A stretch of DNA of 64,000 nt. Origin: an uncultured Flavobacteriales bacterium (lineage in GTDB: Bacteria; Bacteroidota; Bacteroidia; Flavobacteriales_D; Sanyastnellaceae). A program made the translations under genes and the position numbers. Positions 43,353 to 53,537 of this stretch are shown in pieces (positions within the stretch are counted from its first letter, which is position 1; each line of letters begins with the position of its first letter). Under the pieces are notes generated by a model, which searched no databases, was not told the origin of the DNA, and was given only the letters and a program-made list of their open reading frames with translations. The DNA lies in contig CALLLH010000010.1 of the NCBI GenBank assembly GCA_938082505.1, positions 1 to 64,000 on the forward strand, given 5' to 3'.

Positions 43353-45851
43353 TCACACCGCGTTGCGACCGGCATTCACAATGCCGAACATGCTGCGGAC
43401 GACCAGCTTTTCGAGCACCTCGGGAGTGGCCGGAGCGCGGCCCTGACCATCAATCCACTGAAGCGCCGCCTGCTGGAGCACGAGCAGAGGGAGGATGATG
43501 GACTCGCGCAGGTCGATCGAAGCCGCGATATCCGGCGAACGTTCCATCAATTGAGATTGTCCGGTAATCTGCAGCAAAAGACGGTGGGTACGGTCGTACT
43601 CATTGCGTACCGTCTGCCACAGGCCTCCGAAATCCGGGTGCGATTCGAGGTGGGCCGTCAGATAGAAATTGCATTTGCGCATGCTCTGCATGCTGTTCTC
43701 CATCAATGCGGCAAAAAGCGGTTGCTCCCGGTAGAGTGACGCGGCTTCCTCGAGCCTCCCCTCCTGCTCCAGCTGCTCGAGTGCGGTCCCGATGCCAAAG
43801 AAACCGGGGACGTTCTGTTTCAGCTGGCTCCACGATCCCACAAAGGGAATCGCGCGCAAGTCATCCAGGGTGAGCGGCCCGCTCTTCTTTCGTCGGGTAG
43901 GACGGCTTGCGATGTTCGTCTCACCATAGTACTTGAGGGTGCCATAGGTGGACAGGTAATCCATGAACTCGGGCCGCGCCTTGAGCGCGTTGTACTCCGC
44001 ATAACTGCGTTCCGCCAGCAGGTCCATCAGGGCCCGTTGGGAAGGGGTCCAGCGCGCTTCCTCGGAATCAATCAAGCGGTGCTGCAATCCTGCGGTAAAC
44101 AAAAGTTCCAGGTTGTACCCCGCACTGAGGGGCGTGCCGAAGTTGGAGCTGATGGACTGTCCCTGTACCGTCGTTTGGACCTCGCGCGTGGCGACATCCG
44201 GCCCGAGGGACGCATAGAACCGGTGCGTGTTGCCCCCACCCCGTGCCGGGGGACCCCCGCGACCATCAAAGAACACCACCTCGACCCCGGCTTCCTCACA
44301 GGCTTTGGAGACCGTCTCCTTGGCCTGGTGGATCGACCAATTGGCCCGCAGATACCCCCCATCCTTCGTGCCATCACTGAATCCGAGCATGACCGTCTGC
44401 CGATCGCCGCGCGCTGCAACGTGGGCGCGATAAACGGGATCCGACAGCAATTGTCGCATCGCACCCGGCGCGGCAGCCAGGTCATCCACCGTCTCGAAGA
44501 GGGGAACGAAGTCGAGCGGCACGGCTCCTGAACTGAACGTCGTCCGCGCCAGCGCATACAACCGGGCAATGTCTGAAGCCCCCCGGCAATTGCTGATGAT
44601 GAACCGATGACAACCCGCCTCCCCATTGCACGCTTGTATCTCCTCGATTGCCGACATCACCTCGACCGCATCGCGCTCGACCTCGTCGGCAATCTCATCC
44701 GGGTTGGCATTCGAAGTCACAGCCATCAATGCCGCCACATCATCCCCGGAAATGCCCATGGCCTCAGCGGCACGACGCAGCACGCGGCTGTCCTGCCGGA
44801 CATCGAGGGAGGCGAAATGCCGACCAAACAGCACGAATGCCGCCTGCAGGTGCTGGACATCGGTCACATGGAGACCTCCGTAATCTTCCCGAACGCGCCG
44901 TTCCACCTCCGAAAGACCCGCAAGGGCCGCCTCCACATCGAACACCACATCGGCGGAAAGCAGGGCCAGCTCCACCTGGGATTGCACGGCATCGAGCATG
45001 CCCTCGACCCCCTTGAAGGTGATCCGGCGGCGCAAGGCCCTGAGTTCCCTTCGGTAACATCGCAACAGCGTCAGCCTCAAACGCGAAGCCACCCTCAGCG
45101 TCGTGGCCGCATCCACGTAGGGATTGCCATCGCGGTCCCCCCCGGGCCAGAAGCCGATATCGAAGGCTTCGGCGACTTCGAGCGGCTCCACATTGGATGT
45201 GGAAGCAATCCGCATCACAAGGCCGGGCAATGCCGGATAGAACACGTGTTCCAGGTACCAGCCCTGACGCACCGCCTCGTCATAGGGCGTCGGGGATTGC
45301 GCCTGGAAAAAGGGCGTCAGGCCCAATTGGTGCAAGAGGTCACCGGCTGCTTCAAGGTCGCCGTTGCGCATCTCCTCGGTCAAGTCGGTGATGATTCCCA
45401 AGGCCGACCCCGGATAGAACTGCGTAGGATGGGCCGTCAGGACGATTCGGACGCGCTGCTCCCGCATGGCCTGTTTCAGCGCTTCGCCCAGTCCCCGGCG
45501 CCTGATCCGGGGCAAGAGCCCCGCCAGCGACTCAGGCCCCTGCAGATCGTTGAGCCGCTCATATCGGGCATCCTCCAGGGCGTCCACCAGCACCACCTGC
45601 CGTTCGATGTATTGGATGAACCTGAACATCAGTTCAGCTTTCTCATCCCCTGCGAGGTTCAACCGCCCGAAATACCCCTCGACGATTTCCCGCGGAGACT
45701 GCCCCTCCTCCAATCCTCGTCTGCACTGTTCCTGAAAAACAGGCACCTGGACCCCCGTCCTGCGGATGCCGTCGAGCGGCAGCGTCAGGAATATGCTGTT
45801 GTATACCTCGAACGGCCGGGCGACGGCCGAAGTGTAGCGCGTGTTGTCCAT
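43353..45851 (-). CDS. ppc: Phosphoenolpyruvate carboxylase
   Basis: PEP carboxylase makes oxaloacetate from PEP and bicarbonate, an anaplerotic step. The 832-residue protein has VLTAHPTQFYPGSA (catalytic His), GFWPGGDRDGNPYV, MLGFSDGTKDGGYLRANW with its Lys, and FFDGRGGPPARGGGNTHRF. It ends IVNAGRNAV, which differs from the usual QNTG end but keeps the region. The ATG at 45851 gives the family's usual start; the frame upstream is open but overlaps the divergent aldo/keto reductase gene. Confidence 0.95.
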   Translation of the reverse strand: MDNTRYTSAVARPFEVYNSIFLTLPLDGIRRTGVQVPVFQEQCRRGLEEGQSPREIVEGYFGRLNLAGDEKAELMFRFIQYIERQVVLVDALEDARYERLNDLQGPESLAGLLPRIRRRGLGEALKQAMREQRVRIVLTAHPTQFYPGSALGIITDLTEEMRNGDLEAAGDLLHQLGLTPFFQAQSPTPYDEAVRQGWYLEHVFYPALPGLVMRIASTSNVEPLEVAEAFDIGFWPGGDRDGNPYVDAATTLRVASRLRLTLLRCYRRELRALRRRITFKGVEGMLDAVQSQVELALLSADVVFDVEAALAGLSEVERRVREDYGGLHVTDVQHLQAAFVLFGRHFASLDVRQDSRVLRRAAEAMGISGDDVAALMAVTSNANPDEIADEVERDAVEVMSAIEEIQACNGEAGCHRFIISNCRGASDIARLYALARTTFSSGAVPLDFVPLFETVDDLAAAPGAMRQLLSDPVYRAHVAARGDRQTVMLGFSDGTKDGGYLRANWSIHQAKETVSKACEEAGVEVVFFDGRGGPPARGGGNTHRFYASLGPDVATREVQTTVQGQSISSNFGTPLSAGYNLELLFTAGLQHRLIDSEEARWTPSQRALMDLLAERSYAEYNALKARPEFMDYLSTYGTLKYYGETNIASRPTRRKKSGPLTLDDLRAIPFVGSWSQLKQNVPGFFGIGTALEQLEQEGRLEEAASLYREQPLFAALMENSMQSMRKCNFYLTAHLESHPDFGGLWQTVRNEYDRTHRLLLQITGQSQLMERSPDIAASIDLRESIILPLLVLQQAALQWIDGQGRAPATPEVLEKLVVRSMFGIVNAGRNAV

Positions 45852-45939
45852 GGAAAGGAATGGAAATGGGAGCCGGGACATTGCCGGCCAGGGTAAAAGT
45901 ACAGCCGAGGCAGCGCGCATGTTCCATCGGAACCGCCCG

Positions 45940-45947
45940 TAACTTCG
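45940..45947 (+). promoter_or_regulatory. TAACTTCG -7-like element of the aldo/keto reductase gene
   Basis: TAACTTCG differs from TAnnTTTG by one base and ends 4 nt before the ATG at 45952, the same spacing as at mnmA and aroC. Confidence 0.4.
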
Positions 45948-45951
45948 TACC

Positions 45952-46935
45952 ATGGAATACCGCAGGCTTGGCAACGCTGGACTCCAACTCTCCGAACTCT
46001 CCTTTGGAAGCTGGATCACCTTTGGAAACCAGATAGACGACGGCACCAGCGGACGGCTGTTGGACATGGCCTACGATGCCGGCATCAACTTTTTCGACAA
46101 CGCCGAGATCTATGCCCACGGAGCCTCGGAAGAAGTCATGGGTCGGCTGCTCGCCCAACGCGACTGGCCACGGGACACCTGGTGCGTCTCCTCCAAAGTC
46201 TTCTTTGGGACAGGAGGGCAACTGCCCACCCAGCGCGGCTTGCACCGCAAGCATGTGATGGAGGCGTGCCATGACGCACTGAAGCGGCTGCGCGTGGACT
46301 ACCTGGACCTGTTCTTCTGCCACCGTCCGGACAAGCAGACTCCGATGGAGGAGACCGTTTGGACCATGCACCAGCTGATCCAGCAAGGCAAGATCCTCTA
46401 CTGGGGTACAAGCGAGTGGAGCGCCGCCGAAATCATGGATGCCCACCGCATCGCCGAGCGGCACCACCTCATCGGCCCCGTCATGGAGCAGCCGCAATAC
46501 AACATGTTGGTCCGACGGAAGGTCGAGGTGGAGTATGCAGACGTCTACCGCACGGTGGGGCTTGGTACCACCATTTGGAGCCCCTTGGCCTCGGGCATAC
46601 TCACCGGCAAGTACAACGGGGACGCGGGAGCCGATGCGCGCCTCAAACGGGACGAATTGAACTGGGTGGCCGAGCGCATGCTGACCGAGGAGAACCTGAC
46701 CAAGGTGGCAGAACTGGGAGCATTGGCGCAGGATCTCGGTACGAGCCTCGCCAAGCTGGCCCTCGCATGGTGCCTCAAGAACCCCAACGTGTCCACCGTC
46801 CTGCTCGGCGCCACCCGCCCGGAGCAGCTGGAGGAGAACCTGGGGGCTCCGGAAGTCGTCGCCCTGTTGACCGATGAGGTCTTGGCCAGAATCGAGAATA
46901 TCCTCGACAACGCGCCCACACATCCTCAATTCTGA
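45952..46935 (+). CDS. Aldo/keto reductase (voltage-gated K+ channel beta subunit/YghZ-like)
   Basis: The 327-residue TIM-barrel oxidoreductase has the aldo/keto reductase tetrad in [18 protein letters not shown] (Asp, Tyr), VSSKVFFG (Lys) and [12 protein letters not shown] (His), and an NADPH-binding C-terminus [17 protein letters not shown]. The start [19 protein letters not shown] is typical of the Kv-beta/YghZ subgroup. The physiological substrate is unknown. It diverges from ppc (100-bp gap) and lies 4 bases before trmD, so these may be co-transcribed. Confidence 0.92.
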   Translation: MEYRRLGNAGLQLSELSFGSWITFGNQIDDGTSGRLLDMAYDAGINFFDNAEIYAHGASEEVMGRLLAQRDWPRDTWCVSSKVFFGTGGQLPTQRGLHRKHVMEACHDALKRLRVDYLDLFFCHRPDKQTPMEETVWTMHQLIQQGKILYWGTSEWSAAEIMDAHRIAERHHLIGPVMEQPQYNMLVRRKVEVEYADVYRTVGLGTTIWSPLASGILTGKYNGDAGADARLKRDELNWVAERMLTEENLTKVAELGALAQDLGTSLAKLALAWCLKNPNVSTVLLGATRPEQLEENLGAPEVVALLTDEVLARIENILDNAPTHPQF

Positions 46936-46939
46936 TCCC

Positions 46940-47620
46940 ATGCGCATCGACATCCTTTCGGCGGTTCCCAACCTGCTTCAGGGTCCGTTCAGCGAGAGCA
47001 TCGTCGGCAGGGCACGGAAAGCGGGCGTCGTCGAAGTGGAGGTGCATGACATCCGCCGATGGACCACCGACAAGCACGGCAAGATCGACGATACCCCCTT
47101 CGGCGGAGGGGCCGGCATGGTCATGGCCATCCAGCCCATTGTGGACGCCATTGCCGACCTCCAATCCCAGCGCGATTACGACGAGGTCATCTACCTGACA
47201 CCGGATGGGCAGCGGTTGGAACAATCGACGGTGAATCAACTGAGCCTCAGCGGCAATCTGCTCATGCTGTGCGGGCACTACAAGGGCATTGACCAGCGCA
47301 TCCGCGACCATGTGATCACGCGGGAAATCAGCATTGGAGATTACGTCCTGAGTGGCGGCGAACTGGCTGCGGCAGTGCTGGCGGATGCCATAGTCCGCCT
47401 GATTCCGGGCGCCATCGGCGATGGTGAAAGTGCATTGACCGACAGCTTCCAGGACGGTCTGCTGGCGCCACCGGTCTACACGCGTCCTGCAGATTGGGAC
47501 GGGCGCCAGGTTCCTGAAGTTCTGCTGGGCGGCAACCATGCCGCCATTGAAGAGTGGCGGATGCAAGAAGCGTTGGAACGCACGAAACGACTTCGTCCTG
47601 ACCTGTTGGACGAGGCGTGA
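46940..47620 (+). CDS. trmD: tRNA (guanine-N1-)-methyltransferase
   Basis: TrmD methylates G37 next to the anticodon, preventing frameshifts. The 226-residue SPOUT enzyme has the FGGGAGMVM loop, [28 protein letters not shown] forming the SAM-binding trefoil knot, [16 protein letters not shown], and the [12 protein letters not shown]-terminal motif. Length is normal. It precedes rplS, as is usual, but rpsP and rimM are not adjacent. The ATG at 46940 is 4 bases from the upstream stop. Confidence 0.97.
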   Translation: MRIDILSAVPNLLQGPFSESIVGRARKAGVVEVEVHDIRRWTTDKHGKIDDTPFGGGAGMVMAIQPIVDAIADLQSQRDYDEVIYLTPDGQRLEQSTVNQLSLSGNLLMLCGHYKGIDQRIRDHVITREISIGDYVLSGGELAAAVLADAIVRLIPGAIGDGESALTDSFQDGLLAPPVYTRPADWDGRQVPEVLLGGNHAAIEEWRMQEALERTKRLRPDLLDEA

Positions 47621-47635
47621 AATGTCGTAATATTG
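47606..47635 (+). promoter_or_regulatory. Promoter of rplS: TTG-N19-TAATATTG
   Basis: TTG at 47606-47608 and TAATATTG at 47628-47635 are separated by 19 nt, matching the Bacteroidota -33/-7 arrangement (TTG, N19, TAnnTTTG) with one mismatch. It overlaps the end of trmD and lies 38 nt before the rplS ATG. Confidence 0.55.
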
Positions 47636-47673
47636 CACCCCGTTTAAACGGACCTATTTCATCCCCACGCGTC

Positions 47674-48036
47674 ATGGACCGTCTTCGTCAAATTTCCCAG
47701 CAGCTCGTCCCAGTTCAGGAATTTCCTGAGTTCAAGGCTGGTGATACCATCAAGGTCAGCTACAAGATCAAGGAGGGCTCCAAGGAGCGCACACAGGTGT
47801 ACCAAGGCACCGTCATCCAACGTCGTGGTGCAGGCCCCACCGCCACCTTCACGGTGCGGAAGATGGCTTCCGGCGTTGGCGTTGAGCGGGTTTTCCCGAT
47901 TTCAAGCCCTTTCCTTGAGGCCATTGAGGTCATGAAAGTGGGCAAGGTCCGCCGTGCGCGCATTTATTACCTGCGCGGACTTACCGGAAAATCAGCCCGG
48001 ATCAAGGAGAAGCGCTCCTTTCGTGCAGCCAAATAA
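47674..48036 (+). CDS. rplS: Large ribosomal subunit protein bL19
   Basis: bL19 is a 50S protein at the subunit interface. The 120-residue protein contains [57 protein letters not shown], and [20 protein letters not shown], the normal bL19 signature. The ATG at 47674 is taken because the reading [11 protein letters not shown] matches the usual start. It has its own probable promoter inside the trmD end and an intrinsic terminator downstream. Confidence 0.98.
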   Translation: MDRLRQISQQLVPVQEFPEFKAGDTIKVSYKIKEGSKERTQVYQGTVIQRRGAGPTATFTVRKMASGVGVERVFPISSPFLEAIEVMKVGKVRRARIYYLRGLTGKSARIKEKRSFRAAK

Positions 48037-48051
48037 TCGGATTGCACTCCA

Positions 48052-48085
48052 CGACGAAGCCGGCCCCGAGCCGGCTTCGTCGTTT
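48052..48085 (+). terminator. Intrinsic terminator after rplS
   Basis: CGACGAAGCCGGC (48052-48064) pairs perfectly with GCCGGCTTCGTCG (48070-48082) around a CCCGA loop, followed by TTT. The T run is short, but the 13-bp GC-rich stem is strong. Confidence 0.85.
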
Positions 48086-48103
48086 AGGGCCGTTCGTCCC
48101 CCT

Positions 48104-48111
48104 TATCTTTG
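48104..48111 (+). promoter_or_regulatory. TATCTTTG -7 promoter element of cutC
   Basis: TATCTTTG matches TAnnTTTG exactly, 10 nt before the cutC ATG at 48122 and immediately after the rplS terminator. A TTTAG lies about 18 nt upstream in the terminator tail and could serve as a degenerate -33 element. Confidence 0.62.
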
Positions 48112-48121
48112 GCCCACCTGA

Positions 48122-48859
48122 ATGGAGCAGCCCTTCGATCTTCAAATCATTTGCAGCACCCCGGGCGACATCGCACGGGCGCAGCGTGGTGGAGCCACCA
48201 GAATAGAAGTCGCCGGATGCTATACCGCCGGCGGCGTAACCCCTTCCCCAGGAACCATCCGGCATTGCATCAAGGCCACCGACCTTCCTGTCATCGTTTC
48301 ATTGCGGCCCCGAGAAGGCCACCTCGTATACAGCGCATCCGAGCGGGAAATCATCCTGCACGACGCTGAATGGTGCATTGAGCAGGGGGCCTCACAGGTC
48401 CTCATCGGCGGATTGGATGGGCAATTGAATTTCGATTTCGACTTGATTGAAACCGCCATCAACCGGTTTGGTGGCGGACACATCATGGTCAACCGGGCCC
48501 TGGACAGCGTCCGCAAGACCGACATGGATTTTGAGAAGCTCGCGGCCATGCCGATCGCATCGTTGGCTTCGAGTGCTGGCGCCAGCAATGCCATCAAAGG
48601 CCATGAAAAGCTGGTGGAATGGCAATCCCGCGTGGACTTCGACATTTATGCGTCAGGGGCGGTCCTGCCCGGTGGAGCACAAAGAATGTGGTCCGCAGGC
48701 ATGTCCTGTTTCAGGGCTTCGGCAAGACACAGCGCCGGTGTGGCCCATGAGGGCCGTTGGTTCGAGGGCGAGTTGTATCCAGTCGACGCCAAGCGCGTGG
48801 AAAGTCTGGTGAAGGCCATCTACCGGGCCATCAAAGCGGAAGAAGAAGAGAACGCCTGA
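48122..48859 (+). CDS. cutC: CutC family protein
   Basis: The 245-residue TIM-barrel protein has the CutC pattern: FDLQIICSTPGDIARAQRGG then TRIEVAGCYTAGGVTPSPG, LRPREGHLVYSASE, and IASLASSAGASNAIKGHEKL. CutC was linked to copper homeostasis in Escherichia coli, but the role of the family remains unsettled. Length is typical. It converges with ftcD 20 bases downstream and has its own promoter-like TATCTTTG. Confidence 0.92.
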   Translation: MEQPFDLQIICSTPGDIARAQRGGATRIEVAGCYTAGGVTPSPGTIRHCIKATDLPVIVSLRPREGHLVYSASEREIILHDAEWCIEQGASQVLIGGLDGQLNFDFDLIETAINRFGGGHIMVNRALDSVRKTDMDFEKLAAMPIASLASSAGASNAIKGHEKLVEWQSRVDFDIYASGAVLPGGAQRMWSAGMSCFRASARHSAGVAHEGRWFEGELYPVDAKRVESLVKAIYRAIKAEEEENA

Positions 48860-48879
48860 CGGTCAGGCGGACTGCCACG

Positions 48880-50580
48880 TCATCGCGAGAGCACCGCTGC
48901 CACCCGTTCCCGTACGGCCTTTTCCTGCCGCTCAGCTTCCGTCTCCAGTTCAGCGCACCGTGCAAGCATGGCCTCCGCCGTTTTCCGATCTTCAAGGTCG
49001 GCTGCGTTCACGCGCACATTCATGACAGCGCCCAACACCGCAGTCCGCGCACACAGCGCACCGACGCCGGCATCCGTCACGCTGTTCGGATTGCCCTTCT
49101 CCGCCATCTCCGCCATGATCGACATGGACTCCAATGCCTGCTCCGCCACCTCCAGGGGCGTTTTCATGGCACCGAGGGTGGCCCGCTGAATTGCCGCCTT
49201 CCGGTCAGCCTTCTGTGCCTCGTTGCCTTTGGGCATGCCGAAGGCCGACATGATCGCGTCGAACGCAGCAGTATCCTCATCCACCAGCTCGAGCAGCCGC
49301 TGCTGCAGTGCCATTCCGCGCTCCGCCACATCGCTGAAAACGGACCAACGGTCGTCCCAGCCGCGCTTGTGGGCACTCAGATTGGCCACCATAGTACCCA
49401 GCGATACGCCAAGGGCACCGACATAGGCCGCAATGGAGCCCCCGCCAGGAGCCGGCGATTCACTGGAGGTTTCCTCGGCAAACCCCGTGAGGGTCATCCC
49501 GGCCAAGGGAGCCGTTTCTCCTCCCGCATCCTCGAGCAGGTACTCTATGACCCGCTTGCGGGCATCAAAAGGTCCCAGGTCATCCAGCCCCAGGGACTTC
49601 ACCGCCAACTTGACCTTCTCGGACTCCGAGATGCCGAGGCTGCGCTCCTGCTTCCTGAGGTAGTGGTCCGCAGCATCCATGAGGACCCGCTTGGGGATGA
49701 GCCCCACGATTTCGCTGCCGGTCACCCGCATACCGCGGGCCATCGCCCTTTCACATGCCGCGTCGAAAGCGGTATGGACGGCGGTCACCGAGATGTTCGT
49801 GAGGTTGAGTGAAAGCTGTGCAATCCCATATTCCTCGATATACCAACCGATGCCCTTGACACATGGCAACAGGCCCGGCTCCCGCACGGGTTGGCCTTGG
49901 GCATCCTCGACAATCTTGCCGGTCACGCCACCTTCCCGCTTCACCCTGCCATTCTCACGCAGGTCGAATGCCACGGCATTGGCACGCCGGGTGGAAGTGC
50001 TGTTCAAATTGATGTTGTACGCCACAAGGAAGTCCCGTGCCCCGATGGCCGTGGCACCGGAACGGCGCGCATGGTCGTTGAACTCGGCAGGGCCGAAGTC
50101 CGGCGCCCATTCGGGAGAAGACAGCTTTTCCAATCCCTCATACTCCCCTTTCCGGCAATGGGCCAGATTCCGCCGCTCGGGTTGGAGGGCCGCTTCCTCG
50201 TAGAAATAACCGGGAATCCCCAGCTCTGAACCGACCCGCTTTCCCAACGCATGGGCAGCAGCCTTGCAATCCTCCATCGTCACACCGGCTACGGGGACAA
50301 ACGGACAGACATCGGTCGCCCCCATTCGAGGGTGCTCACCGTGGTGCTTGGACATGTCGATGAGCTCGGCCGCTTTCCGGATCAGCCGGAAAGCCGCTTC
50401 CACGATAGTCTCGGGAGGACCGACGAACGTGATGACCGTGCGGTGCGTAGAATTTCCGGGGTCCACATCGAGGAGCCTCACCCCTTCCACAGTCTCCACG
50501 ACAGCAGCGATGGCGTTGATTTTGGCACGGTCTCGCCCCTCGGAGATGTTGGGGACGCACTCGATCAGACGAACGGACAT
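48880..50580 (-). CDS. ftcD: Bifunctional glutamate formimidoyltransferase / formimidoyl-THF cyclodeaminase
   Basis: The enzyme moves the formimino group of formiminoglutamate to tetrahydrofolate and then releases ammonia, giving 5,10-methenyl-THF, the last part of histidine degradation. Residues about 1-300 form the transferase (LIECVPNISEGRDRAKINAI, DMSKHHGEHPRMGATDVCPF with the catalytic His); residues about 355-560 are the cyclodeaminase (ETSSESPAPGGGSIAAYVGA). The 566-residue fusion is the length of the animal and some bacterial FtcD. The other hut gene in the window, hutI, lies on the same strand but is separated by a secreted-protein gene; hutH and hutU are absent. Confidence 0.95.
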   Translation of the reverse strand: MSVRLIECVPNISEGRDRAKINAIAAVVETVEGVRLLDVDPGNSTHRTVITFVGPPETIVEAAFRLIRKAAELIDMSKHHGEHPRMGATDVCPFVPVAGVTMEDCKAAAHALGKRVGSELGIPGYFYEEAALQPERRNLAHCRKGEYEGLEKLSSPEWAPDFGPAEFNDHARRSGATAIGARDFLVAYNINLNSTSTRRANAVAFDLRENGRVKREGGVTGKIVEDAQGQPVREPGLLPCVKGIGWYIEEYGIAQLSLNLTNISVTAVHTAFDAACERAMARGMRVTGSEIVGLIPKRVLMDAADHYLRKQERSLGISESEKVKLAVKSLGLDDLGPFDARKRVIEYLLEDAGGETAPLAGMTLTGFAEETSSESPAPGGGSIAAYVGALGVSLGTMVANLSAHKRGWDDRWSVFSDVAERGMALQQRLLELVDEDTAAFDAIMSAFGMPKGNEAQKADRKAAIQRATLGAMKTPLEVAEQALESMSIMAEMAEKGNPNSVTDAGVGALCARTAVLGAVMNVRVNAADLEDRKTAEAMLARCAELETEAERQEKAVRERVAAVLSR

Positions 50581-50616
50581 GACACAGGTATTTGCGGCCG
50601 GAAAACTAAGCCGATT

Positions 50617-53478
50617 TCACTGGCAGACACTGCCCCATGCAGCAAGCAATGTCAACAGGTCGGGCGCCCCGATCTGGCCATCGCCGTTGGCATCGCTGGT
50701 GCACTGGACCGTACAGCTTCCATCGTCCACCGTAGCGTTCGGATTGTAGTTCAACGCCATGGGGTCCAGACAGCCCGAGAGATAGCAACTGCCATCGTCC
50801 AACGAGGCCAAAGGGTCGAAATTGGCTGCAAACGCATAGGTGCACCCCGGAATCTCATCCACCACCTCCACCCATGCTGCCGCGGGGACACTCTCACACA
50901 CCAACGGTTGGGAAGACACCTCCCAGTCATAGAAGAAATAATAGTAGCCCAATCCAGCAGCATTGGTAATGGTGGTGCCCGTGATCTCGCCCATGTTGCC
51001 CAAGGGGTAGGGATAGGTCAATTCACCAGCGGCATTGTCGCGCCAGAGGTTGACATTTTCTCCGGCGGCCATCAGACGGTACCCCTCTCCTTGTGCCACG
51101 GCAAAGTCGAGCTCGACTGTATTCCACCCGGACGATAGGGTGACGGTTTTCTGGGCGAGCAGGTCCGCTTGGATGGACAGCAGCTGGATCGTTCGGGTAC
51201 CCGCCAGTTCGGCACGGACCTTGACCCGGTCGATGACGAGGTCCTCATGTGCATCGAAAGCCAGACCGTAGGTCGCCGACCCGATGAATCCCCCGGAGGA
51301 ACTGGTCTCTTTGCCTCCCATCGCCGTCCGAATGTCGCGCTGTCCCTTGGCCTTGACCCACCATCCTGTGCTGCTCCCGAGCGGCAGCGTCGTGAAAGTC
51401 GGCCCTTCCTGCATGAAAGGCCCCACCTGGTCGGTGGTGCCGGACAACAGGTCTGCAATGGCGTTGGGACCGTAAGGGGCGTACCACCGCATGGGCTCTC
51501 CCTCCAATTGAATGGGCTCGAAAGTATGGGCGGTTCCCGTCACCGCCAGGCCGGCCGGTACGATGGGCGCGGATGGCGATTCAAATGACCTCACGACCAC
51601 GGGTTCGCTGATGTCGATGTGGCCACAGATATTGGTGGTGGTGACCGTGAGGGTGTCACTCGAACCGAGGTACAAAGTGTCCGCGCCAATTCCATTGGAC
51701 CATTGGACGTCCAATTGAAGGCCCTCCACCGTCAATTGCCGCAAGGTGCCCGTGCAGAAGCGCTCGGGACCGTCGAGGAGAATGACCGGAGGATCGGATG
51801 GCACGAGTTCGATCTCCACCGCCGGGGACAGCACGGAGCAGTCACCATTCGAGAGCATGGCCTGCGCCACACCGGAAGACGTGAACACCCGCCCAAGCGG
51901 ATGGTCATTCCCGGAAGTCCAGCTTGAGGCCACCCAGCCATCGGGCACAGAGAGCACCACGGAATCCCCGGGGCAGAGCAACGCTTCCTCCGGCCAATCC
52001 AGAGCGGGGTCCAGCCCAAGACAAGGCGTTTCCAGCAACGTATGGTACATGTCGATGGAGGGGGCCACCTCCACCGTGCGGAGGCCACTCGGCCAGAAGA
52101 CCTCAACCGAATCCACCGCCGTCCGGTCCCCGAGGCCGAAATTGAAGGTCAAGGGACCACTGGAACTGTAGCTGTACCCGATGAAGGAAGCATCGGTCCT
52201 GTGGAAATCCGTACCGGAATGCACGACCACCCGTGCTCCGGCAGCGTCCCGCGGCGACAGCACCCCTTCGAGCTCGAAACCGATCCAATGGTGGAGGGTG
52301 TCCATGTTCAGGAAAAGCTGACACCCGGGATTGGCCCCGACAATTGTATTGACCACCAGCAGATCCTCGGTGCCATTGACATCGAAATCCGCCACAACGG
52401 TGGCATAACCACTGTACGGACTCTCGATGGCATCTCCGGCGGCGATGTCCGTGAATGTCAGGTCGCCGTTGTTGTGGTACAACAGGTTGGGATACGGCGA
52501 GAAGAAATACTCATTGGCCACATACAGGTCCCGCTCTCCGTCGTGGTCATGGTCGATGAAGGCCGTCCCCCAGCCCATGCCCCAATCCCCGACATCGGCC
52601 GTCTCGGTGATGTTCACAAAAGGCAACGGCGGTCCAACAGCAGGCTGTGGACCGGGATTGATGAAAAGGTCATTGGGCAGATTGTTGGAAATGTACAGGT
52701 CGAGAAAACCGTCGTGATCGAGATCCGTGGCGTCCACCCCCATGCCCTGTGCCGCAAGGTCCAGTCCCCACGCCTCGGCCTGGTTCGTGAAATCGCCATC
52801 ACCGTCGTTGATGTACAGCTTGTTGGGTTGGTTGGCATCGTGCGTGAGGTAGAGGTCCAGGTCGCCATCATTCTCGATGTCGAGGAACAAAGCCCCCATG
52901 CCGATCAGATTGTCCGTCGCCCCGGATGCGAAGTAGCCATCCGTGAATCCTCCCTGTCCGTCGGAAAGCCAGAACGCATTGGGGGCGTTCATGTTCACGA
53001 TGTAGAGGTCGAGCCAGCCATCGAGGTTGATGTCTGCGGCGTGGGCACTCCGGCATTGGGAATCCTGGCCCAACCCCAATTCATCCGTCACGTCCGTGAA
53101 TGTTCCACCGTCGTTGCGCCAAAAACGGTTGACATCCCCAGTATTGCAGCTCAACAGGTCCGGATCGCCATCGTTGTCATAGTCGAAGAACAGGGTGGCC
53201 ATGGTGAATCCATCGTCCTCCACACCCGCCAGCACAGGCACGAAGACGGCATTGCCCTCATTGCGGTACAGCGTATTGGGAGCCAACCGGCTTCCCACAT
53301 ACACGTCCAGGTCACCGTCGAGGTCATAGTCGGCGACGGAAGCAGAGTGGTTCAGATAGGCCCCCAACAGTCCCGCCTCGTCACTGTGGTCCACGAACTG
53401 GGCTGTCTGACCAGACATCATTCCGGAAAGAAGCACCCAACACAGGGCTACGAGATTTTGGCGAACATTCGATTTCAC
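50617..53478 (-). CDS. Secreted CRTAC1-like FG-GAP/ASPIC protein with dockerin-like C-terminus
   Basis: The protein is 953 residues from the GTG at 53478, which gives a signal peptide with a basic start ([19 protein letters not shown]); a GTG 13 codons further up is possible. About 40-400 are FG-GAP/VCBS repeats with acidic calcium loops ([39 protein letters not shown]). An ASPIC/UnbV domain follows ([30 protein letters not shown]). Then come Ig-like and galactose-binding-like regions, two GCxDPxAxNYxPxAxxDDGSC-like repeats, and a C-terminal [20 protein letters not shown] motif. No T9SS CHU_C or Por domain is recognisable. Likely extracellular; ligand unknown. It lies between ftcD and hutI. 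Confidence 0.87.
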   Translation of the reverse strand: MKSNVRQNLVALCWVLLSGMMSGQTAQFVDHSDEAGLLGAYLNHSASVADYDLDGDLDVYVGSRLAPNTLYRNEGNAVFVPVLAGVEDDGFTMATLFFDYDNDGDPDLLSCNTGDVNRFWRNDGGTFTDVTDELGLGQDSQCRSAHAADINLDGWLDLYIVNMNAPNAFWLSDGQGGFTDGYFASGATDNLIGMGALFLDIENDGDLDLYLTHDANQPNKLYINDGDGDFTNQAEAWGLDLAAQGMGVDATDLDHDGFLDLYISNNLPNDLFINPGPQPAVGPPLPFVNITETADVGDWGMGWGTAFIDHDHDGERDLYVANEYFFSPYPNLLYHNNGDLTFTDIAAGDAIESPYSGYATVVADFDVNGTEDLLVVNTIVGANPGCQLFLNMDTLHHWIGFELEGVLSPRDAAGARVVVHSGTDFHRTDASFIGYSYSSSGPLTFNFGLGDRTAVDSVEVFWPSGLRTVEVAPSIDMYHTLLETPCLGLDPALDWPEEALLCPGDSVVLSVPDGWVASSWTSGNDHPLGRVFTSSGVAQAMLSNGDCSVLSPAVEIELVPSDPPVILLDGPERFCTGTLRQLTVEGLQLDVQWSNGIGADTLYLGSSDTLTVTTTNICGHIDISEPVVVRSFESPSAPIVPAGLAVTGTAHTFEPIQLEGEPMRWYAPYGPNAIADLLSGTTDQVGPFMQEGPTFTTLPLGSSTGWWVKAKGQRDIRTAMGGKETSSSGGFIGSATYGLAFDAHEDLVIDRVKVRAELAGTRTIQLLSIQADLLAQKTVTLSSGWNTVELDFAVAQGEGYRLMAAGENVNLWRDNAAGELTYPYPLGNMGEITGTTITNAAGLGYYYFFYDWEVSSQPLVCESVPAAAWVEVVDEIPGCTYAFAANFDPLASLDDGSCYLSGCLDPMALNYNPNATVDDGSCTVQCTSDANGDGQIGAPDLLTLLAAWGSVCQ

Positions 53479-53537
53479 AACGACGGGAGTCAGGCTGCAA
53501 AATGCCCAAAAGAGCACCCCTCAAGTTACAAAAGGGC

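Noticed and set aside
44607-45896. Open plus-strand frame antisense to ppc
   Set aside because: The minus strand carries all PEP carboxylase motifs; the plus frame is His/Arg/Gln-rich.
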